DNA of 64,000 nucleotides from Ornithinicoccus hortensis (GCF_006716185.1 NZ_VFOP01000001.1:2418001-2482000), one strand, 5' to 3'; shown: positions 1 to 9,505, counted from the stretch's first letter. Numbers and translations: made by a program. The notes: a model not told the origin generated them from the letters alone.

Positions 1-1724
1 TCACCGGGACCAACGGCAAGACCTCAACCACCCGGTTGCTCGCCCACATGTCGATGACCTGCGGCAACCGCACCGGGTGGAGCTCCACCGAGGGCGTCTT
101 CATCCAGGGGGACCAGGTCGTCGCCGGCGACTACTCCGGCCCCTCCGGCGGTCGCCACGTGCTGGCGGACCGCAGCGTGCAGGTGGGGATACTGGAGACC
201 GCCCGGGGCGGGCTGCTGCTCAAGGGCATGGGCGTGGCGCACAACAACGTCTCGGTGGTCACCAACGTGACCGCCGACCACCTCGGCACCCAGGGGATCG
301 ACACAGTCGACCAGCTGGCCGAGGTGAAGAGCATCATCACCCGGGTCACCCGCAAGGACGGCTGGGTCGTCCTCAACGGGGACGACCCGCGCGTCCGGTC
401 GATGGCGGCCAGCGCCAGCGGCCGGATCTGGATGTTCAGCCTGCACCCCGACTCCCCGGCGCTGCGGGAGACCCTCGACAAGTGTGGCCGCGGCATCACC
501 GTGCTCGAGGACGCCATCGTGATCCTGCGCCGGGACGCCGACCCCGACCGGTTGATCCGGGTGCTGGACGTCCCGATGACCCTGTCCGGGCTGAGCCAGC
601 ACAACATCGCCAACGCCCTCGCGGCCACGGCGGCGGCACTGGCCCTAGGGCTGCCGCGGGAGGGGGTGGTCGAGGGCCTGCGCACCTTCACCCCCGACCT
701 GCAGCACAACCCGGGCCGGATGAACGTCTGGACCATCCCGGTCCCCGGTGGCGGGAGCGGCACGGTCATCGTCGACCTGGCGCACAACGAAGCCGGCCTC
801 GAGGCCCTGTGCGACGTCGCCGAGGGGCTGCGTCCTCCCGGGGCCCGGATCCACCTGGGCCTGGGCGGCGTCGGCGACCGCACCGACGAGATCCTGGGCG
901 GGCTCGGCGAGATCGCCGGACGCCGGGCCGACCGGGTCCAGATCACCCACAAGGGCCACTACCTGCGCGGCCGGAGCGTGGAGGACCTGGAGGAGCAGTT
1001 CGTCCGGGGGCTGGCCAACGTCGGCGCGGTGGCCAGCGGATCCTCCCCGACCGAGGTCGAGGGCCTGGCCGCCATGGTCGACTCGATGACCGACGGGGAC
1101 GTGGTCTGCCTGATGTGCCACGCCGAGCGCGGCGCGGTGGTCGAGTGGCTCGAGGAGCACGGCGCGACCCCGGACGGGGGACGCCAGATCCGCAAGAAGG
1201 TCATCGCCGCCCGCGGTGAGCATGAGCTCGAGGCGGTCCTCAACGCGATCGGTGAGCGGCCGGTCCAGGAGCGGGTCGAGGCGGCCCGCACGCTGCTCGA
1301 CCAGTCGCCGGACGACCCGCGGCTGATCTACGAGCTCGCCTCGGCGCTGGACCATGCCGGTGACGAGAGCCAGGCCGTCACGTACTACCGCCGGGCGCTG
1401 GCCGGCGGGCTCCGGGAGCCGCACCGGTTCCGCGCCCAGGTCGGGCTGGCCTCGACGCTGCGCAACCTGGACCAGCAGCCGGAGGCGGCGGACCTGCTCG
1501 ATGAACTGGCCGCCATCCGGCCCGACAGCGCGGTCGTGGTGGTCCTGCAGGCCCTGGTCGACGCCGACCAGGACAACCCGCGGGTCGGCGTGGCGCGACT
1601 GGTGGAGTACGTCATGCAGCACGCCACCGGCTCCGACGACAGCGGCTACCGCCGGGCCATGCGCAACTACGCCCAGGAGCTGGAACGCTTCACCGCGGCG
1701 TTGCGCGGCGAGGACGCCCGCTGA
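1..1724 (+). CDS. Mur ligase / cyanophycin-synthetase-like protein with C-terminal TPR region (5' end outside window)
   Basis: The frame is open from base 3, so the gene is truncated by the window edge. Its visible part begins at the Mur-ligase P-loop TGTNGKTST, followed by the conserved VTNVTADHLG and LNGDDP blocks and the C-terminal ligase domain (NPGRMNVW, VDLAHNEAG). This resembles the MurE-like half of cyanophycin synthetase. From about residue 400 of the visible part a second region follows, with tetratricopeptide-like helices (ARTLLDQSPDDPRLIYELASAL, then YYRRALAGG). Mur-type ligases form ATP-dependent acyl-amide bonds, so a second amino-acid polymerising enzyme beside cphB-cphA is plausible. 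The N-terminal half cannot be seen, so an ATP-grasp domain can be neither confirmed nor excluded. It converges on the cph genes. Confidence 0.75.
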   Translation, partial: TGTNGKTSTTRLLAHMSMTCGNRTGWSSTEGVFIQGDQVVAGDYSGPSGGRHVLADRSVQVGILETARGGLLLKGMGVAHNNVSVVTNVTADHLGTQGIDTVDQLAEVKSIITRVTRKDGWVVLNGDDPRVRSMAASASGRIWMFSLHPDSPALRETLDKCGRGITVLEDAIVILRRDADPDRLIRVLDVPMTLSGLSQHNIANALAATAAALALGLPREGVVEGLRTFTPDLQHNPGRMNVWTIPVPGGGSGTVIVDLAHNEAGLEALCDVAEGLRPPGARIHLGLGGVGDRTDEILGGLGEIAGRRADRVQITHKGHYLRGRSVEDLEEQFVRGLANVGAVASGSSPTEVEGLAAMVDSMTDGDVVCLMCHAERGAVVEWLEEHGATPDGGRQIRKKVIAARGEHELEAVLNAIGERPVQERVEAARTLLDQSPDDPRLIYELASALDHAGDESQAVTYYRRALAGGLREPHRFRAQVGLASTLRNLDQQPEAADLLDELAAIRPDSAVVVVLQALVDADQDNPRVGVARLVEYVMQHATGSDDSGYRRAMRNYAQELERFTAALRGEDAR

Positions 1725-1735
1725 GCCGACGCCGG

Positions 1736-2207
1736 TCAGCAGGCCGCGGCGAGCGCGTAGTGCACGTGGGTCGCGTAGGGCGAGCTCCACGTGCCGAGGA
1801 TCTCCAGGTCCAGGTCCTGCCCGAAGCCGGCGAACAGGAGCTTGCCGCCGCCGAGCACGACCGGCGCGGTGGAGATCGCCAGCTCGTCGACGACACCCGC
1901 GGCCAGACCCTGGCGGATCAGGTCGGCACCCCCGCCGAGGGAGACCGCCTCAGGCGCCGACGGACTCGTACATGCCGCGCCCGACGATGCCGCAGCCCGG
2001 GCCCGCGGTCACCTCCGCGTAGAACTCCCGGTCGGCACCCTGCATACCTGCGGGGTCGCGGTCGGTGTCGCCGTGGCTCCAGGGACCGCCCATCACCCAG
2101 TAGTGCAGCCGTTCACCGCCGACGCCCAGGCCGTGTTCGGGACCGTCCTGTGGCCCGACGACGTACCCGTCGACGGAGACGGTGATGGCCGCGATGACCG
2201 TGCCCAT
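1736..2207 (-). pseudogene. Dihydrofolate reductase / RibD C-terminal family protein, broken by deletion and frameshift
   Basis: The minus-strand start (MGTVIAAITVSVDGYV) sits behind an AGGAGG ribosome site and reads as the N-terminus of the YyaP/RibD_C family. It continues to the family's GRGMYES block and then hits a stop near 1950. In another frame the strand continues as EAVSLGGGADLIRQGL, STAPVVLGGGKLLF, the family's C-terminal blocks, ending at 1736. The middle of the fold (roughly 40-50 residues expected between GR.MYE and the GGA helix) is missing, so an internal deletion plus a frame change killed the gene. A sequencing error alone would not explain the missing segment. Confidence 0.7.
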
Positions 2208-2293
2208 GATTCCTCCTGTGTCGCTGTGTGACGACGAGGTAGACCGCCGGGGTCGGCGGGAATCATCGGCCGGGGGACGCCCCCCACCGGGGG

Positions 2294-5158
2294 TCAGGGG
2301 GACTCGGCCGCCGGAGCCTCCGCCTCGGTGTAGTCGCTGCGGGCCTCCTCGGCCGACGCCTCGGCGGCCTCGTGCAGCTCCACGGGGTCCAGGTCCGGGT
2401 CGCCGGCCCGGTCCTCGTCGGCGCGGGCGCCGGCGTAGGCGGACTGGCTCAGTTCCTCCAGCTCGTTGAGGACGCGGGCGTGCTTGTCGACGCACATCAC
2501 GACCAGGTCGCCGGCGTTGGCCAGCACCATCGCGTGACGGACCGCGGTGTCCTCCTCGGGGACGATCTCGACCACCCGGCACCGGGCACCCTCGTCCATC
2601 CGCTGCTGGATGCCGCGGGCGACCAGCTCGGCGGCCTGGCCCACGGGCCGACCGCGCCGGTTGTCGTCCTCCCGGACCACGATGACGTCGAAGTAGTCCG
2701 CGGCGACGGCACCGAGCTCGACGATGTCCTCGTCGCGCCGGTCTCCGGCGGCACCGACCACGCCGATCCGGCTGACCCGGGTGGCATCGGCCTGGACGGC
2801 CCGCTGCTCGGCGTAGTTGTTGACGAAGTCACCCAGCGCCCGCATCCCGGCCGGGTTGTGGCAGTAGTCCACGAAGACCGTGGTGCCGCGCACGTCGAGC
2901 ATGTTCAGGCGGCCCGGGGACAGGTAGTAGGTCGTGGTGAAGGTGCGCAGCCCCTGCCGGATGTCGTGCAGTGGCGCGCCGGCGGCGTATGCCGCACCGG
3001 TCGCGGCCATTGCGTTGGCCACGTTGAACCGGGCCGCCCCGCCGAAGGTGGCCGGCAGCAGGTGGGTCCAGGCCAGCTGCATGCTGCGCCGCCCGTGCCG
3101 GATCACGATCATCTCGCCACGGTCGGTCGGCTCGAGCACGACCGCACGCCCGCCCCGGCGCAGCCGGACCTCGATGAACTCCCGCTCCTCGGAGCCGGGC
3201 GGCTGCAGGGAGAACCAGACGACGTTGCCGGCGCAGTGCTTGCGCATCTCCCGGACGTTGGGGTCGTCGGCGTTGAGCACGGCGAACCCGTCCCGGGGGA
3301 CGGCCTCCACGACCACCCGCTTGACGGCCGCCAGCTGCTCGACGGTGTCGATGCCGCGCAGCCCGAGGTGGTCGGCGGCGACGTTGGTCACCACGGCGAT
3401 GTCGTTGCGGTCATAGCCCAGGCCCTCGCGCAGGATGCCGCCGCGGGCCACCTCCATGACCGCGAAGTCGACGCGCGGGTTCTGCAGCACCATCCGGGCC
3501 GACTTGGGGCCGGAGGCGTCCGAGCGCTTGACCAGCCGCTCGTCGATCACGATGCCGTCGGTGGAGGTCATCCCGACCTGGCGGCCCAGGCCCTTCATGA
3601 TGTGGGCCACCATGCGGGAGGTGGTGGTCTTGCCGTTGGTGCCGGTCACCGCCACGATCGGCACCCGGGAGGGGGAGCCGGGCGGGAAGAGCAGGTCCAC
3701 CACCGGCTTGGCGATGAACTGCGGCTCGCCGATGGTCGGGTGGGTGTGCATCCGGAACCCGGGGGCGGCGTTGACCTCACAGATCGCGCCGCCGGTCTCC
3801 CGGACGGGGGCCGAGATGTCCGGGCAGATGAAGTCGATGCCGGCTACGTCCAGCCCGATCATCCGGGCCGCCTCCTCGGCGATCTCGACGTTCTCCGGGT
3901 GGGCGTCGAAGGTGCGGTCGACCGAGATGCCACCGGTGGACATGTTGCCGGTCAGCGCGAGCTTGACCATCTCGCCCTCGGGCGGCACCGAGTCCAGCTC
4001 GAAGCCCTGCATCCGGACCAGTTCCTCGGCCTGCTCGTTCACGGTGATCCGGGTGAGCACCTTCTCGTGGCCGACGCCGCGTCGAGGGTCGGCGTTGGTG
4101 ATCTCCACCAGTTCGTTGATGGTGTGCGTCCCGTCGCCGATGACGTGGGCCGGGACCCGCTCGGCGATCGCCTGCATCCGGCCGCCGACGATGAGGCAGC
4201 GGTAGTCGTTGCCGGTGATGAACGACTCGACGACCATCACCCCGCGCCGGGACTGGGCCGCCGCGACCGGGAAGTGGGCCCGGACCGCGGCCTCGTCCCC
4301 GAGGTTGATGCCGACGCCCCGGCCGTGGTTGCCGTCCAGCGGCTTCACCACGACGGGGTAGCCGATCCGCTCGGCGACCGCCACGGCGCCGTCCTCGGTG
4401 CGCACGGTGTCGGCCAGCGGCACCGGCAGGCCCGCCGAGCTCAGCAGCGTGTTGGTCAGCGACTTGTCGCCGGCGATGTCCACCGCGAGGGCACCGGTGC
4501 GGGAGGTCATCGTCGCCCGGATCCGCTGGGCGTGCACCCCCTGGCCGAGCTGGACCAGGGAGGCGGTGTTGAGCCGGATGAACGGGATGTCCCGGCTGGC
4601 AGCCTCCTCCAGGATCGCGGCGGTCGAGGGGCCGAAGGCGGTGCGCTGGGCCAGCCGCAGGAAGTTGTCGAGCTCCTCGGTGAAGTCGAACGACTCGTCG
4701 TGCTGGACCAGGTCGTTGACCATCCGGACCGCCAACTCGCCGGCGGCCAGGCCGACCCGCTCGTCGACGAACCCGAAGATCACGTTGTAGTGCCCCGGCT
4801 TGCCCTTGACCTGGCGGGTCTTGCCCCGGCGCAGGTCGTGACCGGCCTCGTTCTGCAGCTCGAGCGCGATGTGCTCGGTGATGTGCCCCATCCAGGTGCC
4901 CTCGTGCAGCCGCTCGACGAAGCCGCCCTGCCGGCCGCGGGAGCACACGTGGCGGGACAGCCCGGGCACCCACTCCAGCAACCGCTCGGTGAACCCCGGG
5001 ACGGTGCTGGAGGGGTACTCCTCGAGCACGCCGAGGTCCACCACCAGGTGGATCGCCTGCTCGTAGCTCCAGACGTTCGGCCCACGGTAGACGCGCTTCT
5101 CGACGATGCGCAGCTCCGGTGCGGCGGGTCGGACGGGGGTGGCCTGGGTGTCGGTCAC
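2294..5158 (-). CDS. cphA: Cyanophycin synthetase
   Basis: At 954 residues this has the expected length for CphA1, which polymerises aspartate and arginine into the nitrogen reserve cyanophycin using ATP. Domain order is N-terminal (about 1-160, including GTWMGHITEHIALELQ), ATP-grasp (about 215-480, KPLDGNHGRGVGIN) and Mur-ligase-like (from about 500, AVTGTNGKTTTSRM, then VVTNVAADHLG and NPAGM). The last 40 residues are acidic and low-complexity. The GTG start at 5158 is chosen because an AAGGAG site precedes it by about 9 bases. It lies 18 bp downstream of cphB on the same strand, so the two are probably one transcript. Confidence 0.93.
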   Translation of the reverse strand: MTDTQATPVRPAAPELRIVEKRVYRGPNVWSYEQAIHLVVDLGVLEEYPSSTVPGFTERLLEWVPGLSRHVCSRGRQGGFVERLHEGTWMGHITEHIALELQNEAGHDLRRGKTRQVKGKPGHYNVIFGFVDERVGLAAGELAVRMVNDLVQHDESFDFTEELDNFLRLAQRTAFGPSTAAILEEAASRDIPFIRLNTASLVQLGQGVHAQRIRATMTSRTGALAVDIAGDKSLTNTLLSSAGLPVPLADTVRTEDGAVAVAERIGYPVVVKPLDGNHGRGVGINLGDEAAVRAHFPVAAAQSRRGVMVVESFITGNDYRCLIVGGRMQAIAERVPAHVIGDGTHTINELVEITNADPRRGVGHEKVLTRITVNEQAEELVRMQGFELDSVPPEGEMVKLALTGNMSTGGISVDRTFDAHPENVEIAEEAARMIGLDVAGIDFICPDISAPVRETGGAICEVNAAPGFRMHTHPTIGEPQFIAKPVVDLLFPPGSPSRVPIVAVTGTNGKTTTSRMVAHIMKGLGRQVGMTSTDGIVIDERLVKRSDASGPKSARMVLQNPRVDFAVMEVARGGILREGLGYDRNDIAVVTNVAADHLGLRGIDTVEQLAAVKRVVVEAVPRDGFAVLNADDPNVREMRKHCAGNVVWFSLQPPGSEEREFIEVRLRRGGRAVVLEPTDRGEMIVIRHGRRSMQLAWTHLLPATFGGAARFNVANAMAATGAAYAAGAPLHDIRQGLRTFTTTYYLSPGRLNMLDVRGTTVFVDYCHNPAGMRALGDFVNNYAEQRAVQADATRVSRIGVVGAAGDRRDEDIVELGAVAADYFDVIVVREDDNRRGRPVGQAAELVARGIQQRMDEGARCRVVEIVPEEDTAVRHAMVLANAGDLVVMCVDKHARVLNELEELSQSAYAGARADEDRAGDPDLDPVELHEAAEASAEEARSDYTEAEAPAAESP

Positions 5159-5176
5159 GGGCGTTTCTCCTTGATC

Positions 5177-6094
5177 TCAGCGGCGCATGGCCGCTGCGGC
5201 GTTGGCAGTGTCGTGCACGTCGGTGGGGGAGGTCACCACGGCGACCTCCGCGTGCATCTCGACGAAATCGGTCAGCCGGGCCTCGCCGAGGTCGAACGAG
5301 GAGCCGTACGGCAGGGAGTGGACCACGGCACCGGACACCATGAGGGGGGCGTCCCGGCGGGCCTCGTGGGCGTCGCTGATGGCCTGCCGCGCGTCCACGA
5401 CATACACCGCGCCGGAGCCGACCACGGTGAGGTCGTTCTCGTCAGTGATCTCGGCGGCGGTGTCCTCGTCGATGCCGATCCCCAGCAGGCTGGGGGAGGC
5501 GGCCACGAGGGACAGCAGCCGGGCGTACCGGGTGCGCTGGTCGAAGTGCTGGTCCAGGATCACCCCGGACAGCAGGCCCAGCCCGGCCGTCAGCTGACTG
5601 GTGCGCTGCCGGGGGACCACGCCCTCCTCGCCCATCGAGATCATGAACTGGCTGAGCACCGAGGCGCCGGCCGAGGTGCCGCCGACGACGGCCCCCCGCT
5701 GGTAGGCGCGCCGGAGCGCGTCGTGCAGGGGCGTGCCGACGATGAGCTGCCCCAGCTTCAGCTGGTTGCCGCCGGTAATGAAGATGCCGGTGGCCCCGTC
5801 GATCCGCTCGATCAGCTCGGGGTCGCTGGACTCGGCCCGGGTGGCCGGGTTGACCTCCGTCACGTCCGGGGCGTGCAACCGGCCGAAGACGGCGCCGTAG
5901 ACCTCGACGGCCTCGGCGGCCATGGACGAGGCGGTGGGGATCACCACGATCCGGGCGCTCCGCCCGCCCGCAAGCCGGACGAACCGGCGCAGCACCACCA
6001 GCCGGCGCCGTTTGTCCTCGGCCCCGCCGATGATGAACAGGGTGCGACGCACGTCGGGTGGGCTGGGGAACTGGTGCGGTGCCGGCGCAGACAT
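5177..6094 (-). CDS. cphB: Cyanophycinase
   Basis: A 305-residue peptidase of family S51 that hydrolyses cyanophycin to beta-Asp-Arg dipeptides. The nucleophile motif GGTSAGAS and the preceding GIFITGGNQLKL block are both present, as is the N-terminal IIGGAEDK that typifies the family. It is upstream of cphA in a two-gene operon, so synthesis and breakdown of the polymer are co-transcribed. The ATG at 6094 is supported by a TAGAGT -10 box seven bases upstream (6102-6107), giving a leaderless transcript. No signal peptide is visible, so an intracellular enzyme is expected. Confidence 0.92.
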   Translation of the reverse strand: MSAPAPHQFPSPPDVRRTLFIIGGAEDKRRRLVVLRRFVRLAGGRSARIVVIPTASSMAAEAVEVYGAVFGRLHAPDVTEVNPATRAESSDPELIERIDGATGIFITGGNQLKLGQLIVGTPLHDALRRAYQRGAVVGGTSAGASVLSQFMISMGEEGVVPRQRTSQLTAGLGLLSGVILDQHFDQRTRYARLLSLVAASPSLLGIGIDEDTAAEITDENDLTVVGSGAVYVVDARQAISDAHEARRDAPLMVSGAVVHSLPYGSSFDLGEARLTDFVEMHAEVAVVTSPTDVHDTANAAAAMRR

Positions 6095-6101
6095 AGGACG
6101 C

Positions 6102-6107
6102 ACTCTA
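6102..6107 (-). promoter_or_regulatory. -10 box of cphB (leaderless type)
   Basis: TAGAGT on the minus strand ends seven bases before the cphB ATG, so transcription should begin at or next to the start codon. Confidence 0.5.
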
Positions 6108-6138
6108 TTGCGTCCCGGGCCCGCTTCCGTGCATCTGA

Positions 6139-7395
6139 TCAGCCCTGGATGATCGTGCCCTTGCCGATCACCACGAGACCCGAATCGGTCACCGTGAAGC
6201 CCCGAGCCCGGTCCTCGTCGTGGTTGACCCCGATGCTGACCCCCGGCGGGATGACGACGTTCTTGTCGATGATGGCGCGGTGGATCTGGCAGCTGCGGCC
6301 CACGTCCACACCGTCCAACAGCACCGACTGGGACACCGCGCTGAAGCTGTGCACCCGCACCCGCGGGGACAGCACGGAGCCGCTGATCGACGCGCCGCTG
6401 ACCACGACCCCGGGGGAGACGGCCGAGTTGACCGCGTTGCCGACCCGGTCCTGCGACCCGTGCACGAACTTGGCCGGCGGGTGGTAGCCGTAGTCGGTGT
6501 AGATCGGCCACTCCTCGTTGTAGAGGTTGAAGATCGGGTGCACCGACACCAGGTCCATGTGGGCCTCGTAGTAGGAGTCGATGGTCCCGACGTCGCGCCA
6601 GTAGCCGAGGTCGCGCTCGGTGGTGCCCGGCACCTCGTTGCCCTTGAAGTCGTAGACGTGGGCACCGCCCTGCGCCACGAACGCAGGCACGATGTCGCCG
6701 CCCATGTCGTGCTTGGAGCCGGGCAGGTCCGCGTCCGCCGTGATCGCCTCCTCCAGCGTCTCGGCGCTGAACACGTAGTTGCCCATCGAGGCGAGCACCT
6801 CGTGCGGGCTGTCCGCCAGGCCCTTGGGGTCCGTGGGCTTCTCCAGGAACTCCTCGATCCTGGTGTCGCTGTCGTCGGCGACCTGGATCACCCCGAACTG
6901 GTCGGCCAGCGAGATCGGCTGCCGGATCGCGGCGACCGTGACGCCGGCCCCGGTCTCGATGTGCTGGGCCACCATCTGGGAGAAGTCCATCCGGTAGACG
7001 TGGTCGGCGCCGAGGACCAGCACGATGTCCGGCTTCTCGTCGTGGATCAGGTTCATGCTCTGGTAGATCGCGTCGGCGCTGCCCTCGAACCAGCTCTTGC
7101 CGCGGCGCTGCTGGGCGGGGACCGGGGCCACGTAGTTGCCGAGCAGGTTGGACATCCGCCACGTCTTCGTGACGTGGGTGTCCAGGCTCTGGGACTTGTA
7201 CTGGGTCAGCACGACGATCTTGAGGTAGCCGCTGTTCACCACGTTGGACAGGGCGAAGTCGATCAATCGGTAGATACCGCCGAACGGGACGGCCGGCTTC
7301 GCGCGGTCGGCGGTCAACGGCATCAGCCGTTTGCCCTCGCCACCGGCGAGCACGATTGCCAGAACCTTGGGGCGCGCAGTTCCTCGGGTCACCAT
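6139..7395 (-). CDS. glgC: Glucose-1-phosphate adenylyltransferase
   Basis: A 418-residue enzyme that makes ADP-glucose from glucose-1-phosphate and ATP, the committing step of bacterial glycogen synthesis. The nucleotidyltransferase signature [13 protein letters not shown] is at residues about 17-29, followed by the family blocks [17 protein letters not shown] and [14 protein letters not shown]. The C-terminus is a left-handed beta-helix region. It is divergent from glgA with a 65-bp shared promoter region. The ATG is preceded six bases upstream by a TAGGTT -10 box. Confidence 0.95.
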   Translation of the reverse strand: MVTRGTARPKVLAIVLAGGEGKRLMPLTADRAKPAVPFGGIYRLIDFALSNVVNSGYLKIVVLTQYKSQSLDTHVTKTWRMSNLLGNYVAPVPAQQRRGKSWFEGSADAIYQSMNLIHDEKPDIVLVLGADHVYRMDFSQMVAQHIETGAGVTVAAIRQPISLADQFGVIQVADDSDTRIEEFLEKPTDPKGLADSPHEVLASMGNYVFSAETLEEAITADADLPGSKHDMGGDIVPAFVAQGGAHVYDFKGNEVPGTTERDLGYWRDVGTIDSYYEAHMDLVSVHPIFNLYNEEWPIYTDYGYHPPAKFVHGSQDRVGNAVNSAVSPGVVVSGASISGSVLSPRVRVHSFSAVSQSVLLDGVDVGRSCQIHRAIIDKNVVIPPGVSIGVNHDEDRARGFTVTDSGLVVIGKGTIIQG

Positions 7396-7401
7396 GGCCC
7401 C

Positions 7402-7407
7402 AACCTA
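7402..7407 (-). promoter_or_regulatory. -10 box of glgC (leaderless type)
   Basis: TAGGTT on the minus strand ends six bases before the glgC ATG. It shares the 65-bp divergent spacer with the glgA promoter. Confidence 0.5.
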
Positions 7408-7447
7408 GGGCAACTCCGGGATCTCCTCTAGGGGTTGCGCCTACCGC

Positions 7448-7453
7448 TAGCGT
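7448..7453 (+). promoter_or_regulatory. -10 box of glgA (leaderless type)
   Basis: TAGCGT ends seven bases before the GTG at 7461. This supports that start over the upstream in-frame ATG. Confidence 0.5.
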
Positions 7454-7460
7454 GGGCCTC

Positions 7461-8675
7461 GTGAGAATCGACATCCTGACCCGCGAGTACCCGCCCCGCA
7501 TCTACGGTGGCGCAGGGGTCCACGTGGCCGAGCTGACCCGGGCGCTGCGAGCCCTGCCGGACCTGCAGGTCCAGGTGCGCGCCTTCGACGAGCCCGTCCA
7601 GGAGGAGGGGACCACGGGGTACGGCGTCCCCGACACGGTGCGCGAGGCGAATGCGGCCCTGCGGACGCTGGGGGTGGACCTGGCCATGGCCGACGACGTC
7701 GCGACCTCCGGTGCCGACCTGGTCCACTCGCACACCTGGTACGCCAACATGGCCGGTCACCTCGGGGGTCTGCTGGGCGGCATCCCACACGTGCTGACGG
7801 CCCACTCGCTGGAGCCGATGCGCCCGTGGAAGGCCGAGCAACTGGGCGGCGGCTACGCGGTGAGTTCGTATGCCGAGCGCACGGCATACGAGGGTGCCGC
7901 GGGGGTGATCGCGGTGTCGGCGGGCATGCGCGAGGACATCCTGGCCAGCTATCCCCAGGTGGACCCGGCGAAGGTGCACGTGGTGCACAACGGGATCGAC
8001 TCGCAGCTGTGGCAGCGGGACACCAGCGACGCCGCGCGGGCGGTCCTGGCCGAGCACGGGGTCGACCCGGACCGGCCCAGCGCCGTCTTCGTCGGCCGGA
8101 TCACCCGGCAGAAGGGGCTGCCCTACCTGCTGCGGGCGCTGCGCGAGGTCCCGCCGGAGGTGCAGGTCGTGCTGCTGGCCGGTGCCCCGGACACGAAGGA
8201 GATCGCGGCCGAGGTGAAGGGACTCACCGACGAGCTGCGCACCCAGCGGGGCGCGGACTCCACCGTGGTGTGGATCGAGGAGATGCTGCCGCGCCAGCAG
8301 GTCATCGCGTTCCTGTCGCACGCCACGGTCTTCCTGTGCCCCTCCGTCTACGAGCCGCTCGGCATCGTCAACCTGGAGGCGATGGCCTGCGGTGCGGCGG
8401 TGGTGGCCACCGCGACCGGCGGCATCCCCGAGGTCGTCGTGGACGGGGAGACCGGCTGGCTGGTCCCGATCGCGCAGGTGACCGACGGGACCGGCACGCC
8501 GCTGGACCCCGACGCCTTCGTGGCCGACCTGGCCGCGGCGATCACCGACGCGGTCTCCGACCCGGAACGGGCCGCCCGGATGGGTGAGGCGGGCCGGCAG
8601 CGGGCCATCGAGCAGTTCTCCTGGACCACGGTCGCCGAGCGCACCCTCGAGGTCTACCGGCACGTCCTGGGCTGA
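7461..8675 (+). CDS. glgA: Glycogen synthase / alpha-maltose-1-phosphate synthase, GT4 family
   Basis: A 404-residue GT-B glycosyltransferase. It begins MRIDILTREYPPRIYGGAGVH, with the glycine-rich donor/acceptor loop, and carries the C-terminal GT4 block VYEPLGIVNLEAMACG with the catalytic E-x7-E. Actinobacterial GT4 proteins beside glgC use ADP-glucose either to extend glycogen or to make maltose-1-phosphate (GlgM); sequence alone does not separate these. The GTG at 7461 is chosen because the conserved N-terminus starts there and a -10 box lies seven bases upstream. Divergent from glgC. Confidence 0.9.
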   Translation: MRIDILTREYPPRIYGGAGVHVAELTRALRALPDLQVQVRAFDEPVQEEGTTGYGVPDTVREANAALRTLGVDLAMADDVATSGADLVHSHTWYANMAGHLGGLLGGIPHVLTAHSLEPMRPWKAEQLGGGYAVSSYAERTAYEGAAGVIAVSAGMREDILASYPQVDPAKVHVVHNGIDSQLWQRDTSDAARAVLAEHGVDPDRPSAVFVGRITRQKGLPYLLRALREVPPEVQVVLLAGAPDTKEIAAEVKGLTDELRTQRGADSTVVWIEEMLPRQQVIAFLSHATVFLCPSVYEPLGIVNLEAMACGAAVVATATGGIPEVVVDGETGWLVPIAQVTDGTGTPLDPDAFVADLAAAITDAVSDPERAARMGEAGRQRAIEQFSWTTVAERTLEVYRHVLG

Positions 8676-8679
8676 GCGG

Positions 8680-9429
8680 TCAGCGCCAGCCGGCCAGGTG
8701 CAGGGCGGCGACGTTGGTCGCGGCCACCAGGGCCTGCGCGGCCCGGTCGTGCAGTTCCTGCAGGATCCGCTCGCGCTGGAGCGTGGTGGAGGAGTCGACG
8801 CTCTGCAGCCGCCCGTCCAGGCCGATCTCGGCCAGCGACGTGAGCGAGCCGGCGAGCTCGATGACCCGGACCGCGCGGGAGGGCAGGCCCTCGGGCACCC
8901 CCCAGTCCTGCGCGACCGTGCGCCGGGCCAGCCGTTCCAGGCCCTCGCCGGCCAGCGGGGCCCCCGAGGTCTCGGCCAGCCGACCGGTCAGGTCGGCGGC
9001 CGCACGGCGCAGCGCCAGCTCCACGTCGGGCAGCGCCACCGCCTGGACCACGTGGCTGGGGACCGGGTCGGCGTCGTAGCCGGTCCACCGCGCCTGCCAC
9101 CCGCGGTCGCCCGGCGGACCGAACTCCTCGATGGTGGGCACCAGGGCCCCGCCGACGCCGGGTACGAAGACCAGTTCCTCGGCGTCCAGCGCCGCGGTCA
9201 CCATCTCGGGTGGTCCTGCGGGCATCCCGGTGAGGTCACCGGGGCGGGGGAGCGCCACCAGGAGCACCTGCTCACCCAGGTCCCGCCACAGGCCGAGGCG
9301 GTCGGTCAGCCCGGTGCAGTGGTCCAGGTCCGGCATCGCCCGGTCGGCGACGTCCTCGACAGGCACGCGGCCGGCGAAGGCGGCGCTGGCCCACAACGCG
9401 ACCCGCACACTGGCTGGGAGGACTGCCAC
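8680..9429 (-). CDS. Conserved hypothetical protein (249 aa)
   Basis: I do not recognise a named family. It begins VAVLPASVRVALWASAAFAG. The middle is rich in acidic residues and prolines (VFVPGVGGALVPTIEEFGP), and the C-terminal 80 residues look helical (RERILQELHDRAAQALVAATN). No signal peptide or membrane segment is visible. The GTG at 9429 is selected because TACGAT (9436-9441) ends six bases upstream, the same leaderless arrangement seen for its neighbours. It converges on glgA with 4 bp between stops and is divergent from the ABC ATPase gene. Confidence 0.6.
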   Translation of the reverse strand: MAVLPASVRVALWASAAFAGRVPVEDVADRAMPDLDHCTGLTDRLGLWRDLGEQVLLVALPRPGDLTGMPAGPPEMVTAALDAEELVFVPGVGGALVPTIEEFGPPGDRGWQARWTGYDADPVPSHVVQAVALPDVELALRRAAADLTGRLAETSGAPLAGEGLERLARRTVAQDWGVPEGLPSRAVRVIELAGSLTSLAEIGLDGRLQSVDSSTTLQRERILQELHDRAAQALVAATNVAALHLAGWR

Positions 9430-9435
9430 GGCGGC

Positions 9436-9441
9436 ATCGTA
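9436..9441 (-). promoter_or_regulatory. -10 box of the 249-aa hypothetical gene
   Basis: TACGAT on the minus strand ends six bases before the GTG at 9429 and was used to choose that start. Confidence 0.45.
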
Positions 9442-9491
9442 TGCCGACCGACGCGCTGGACCCGGTAGGTGGCGCACGAGTGGGCGCCAAC

Positions 9492-9497
9492 TAGTCT
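9492..9497 (+). promoter_or_regulatory. -10 box of the ABC ATPase gene
   Basis: TAGTCT ends eight bases before the ATG at 9506. There is no separate ribosome-binding site, consistent with a leaderless mRNA. Confidence 0.5.
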
Positions 9498-9505
9498 TGC
9501 CAGCC

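Noticed and set aside
2372-6487. A 1371-codon plus-strand open frame opposite cphA, cphB and glgC
   Set aside because: It is rich in His, Gly, Val and Asp, typical of an antisense frame of high-GC genes, has no recognisable motif, and three well-supported genes occupy the other strand.
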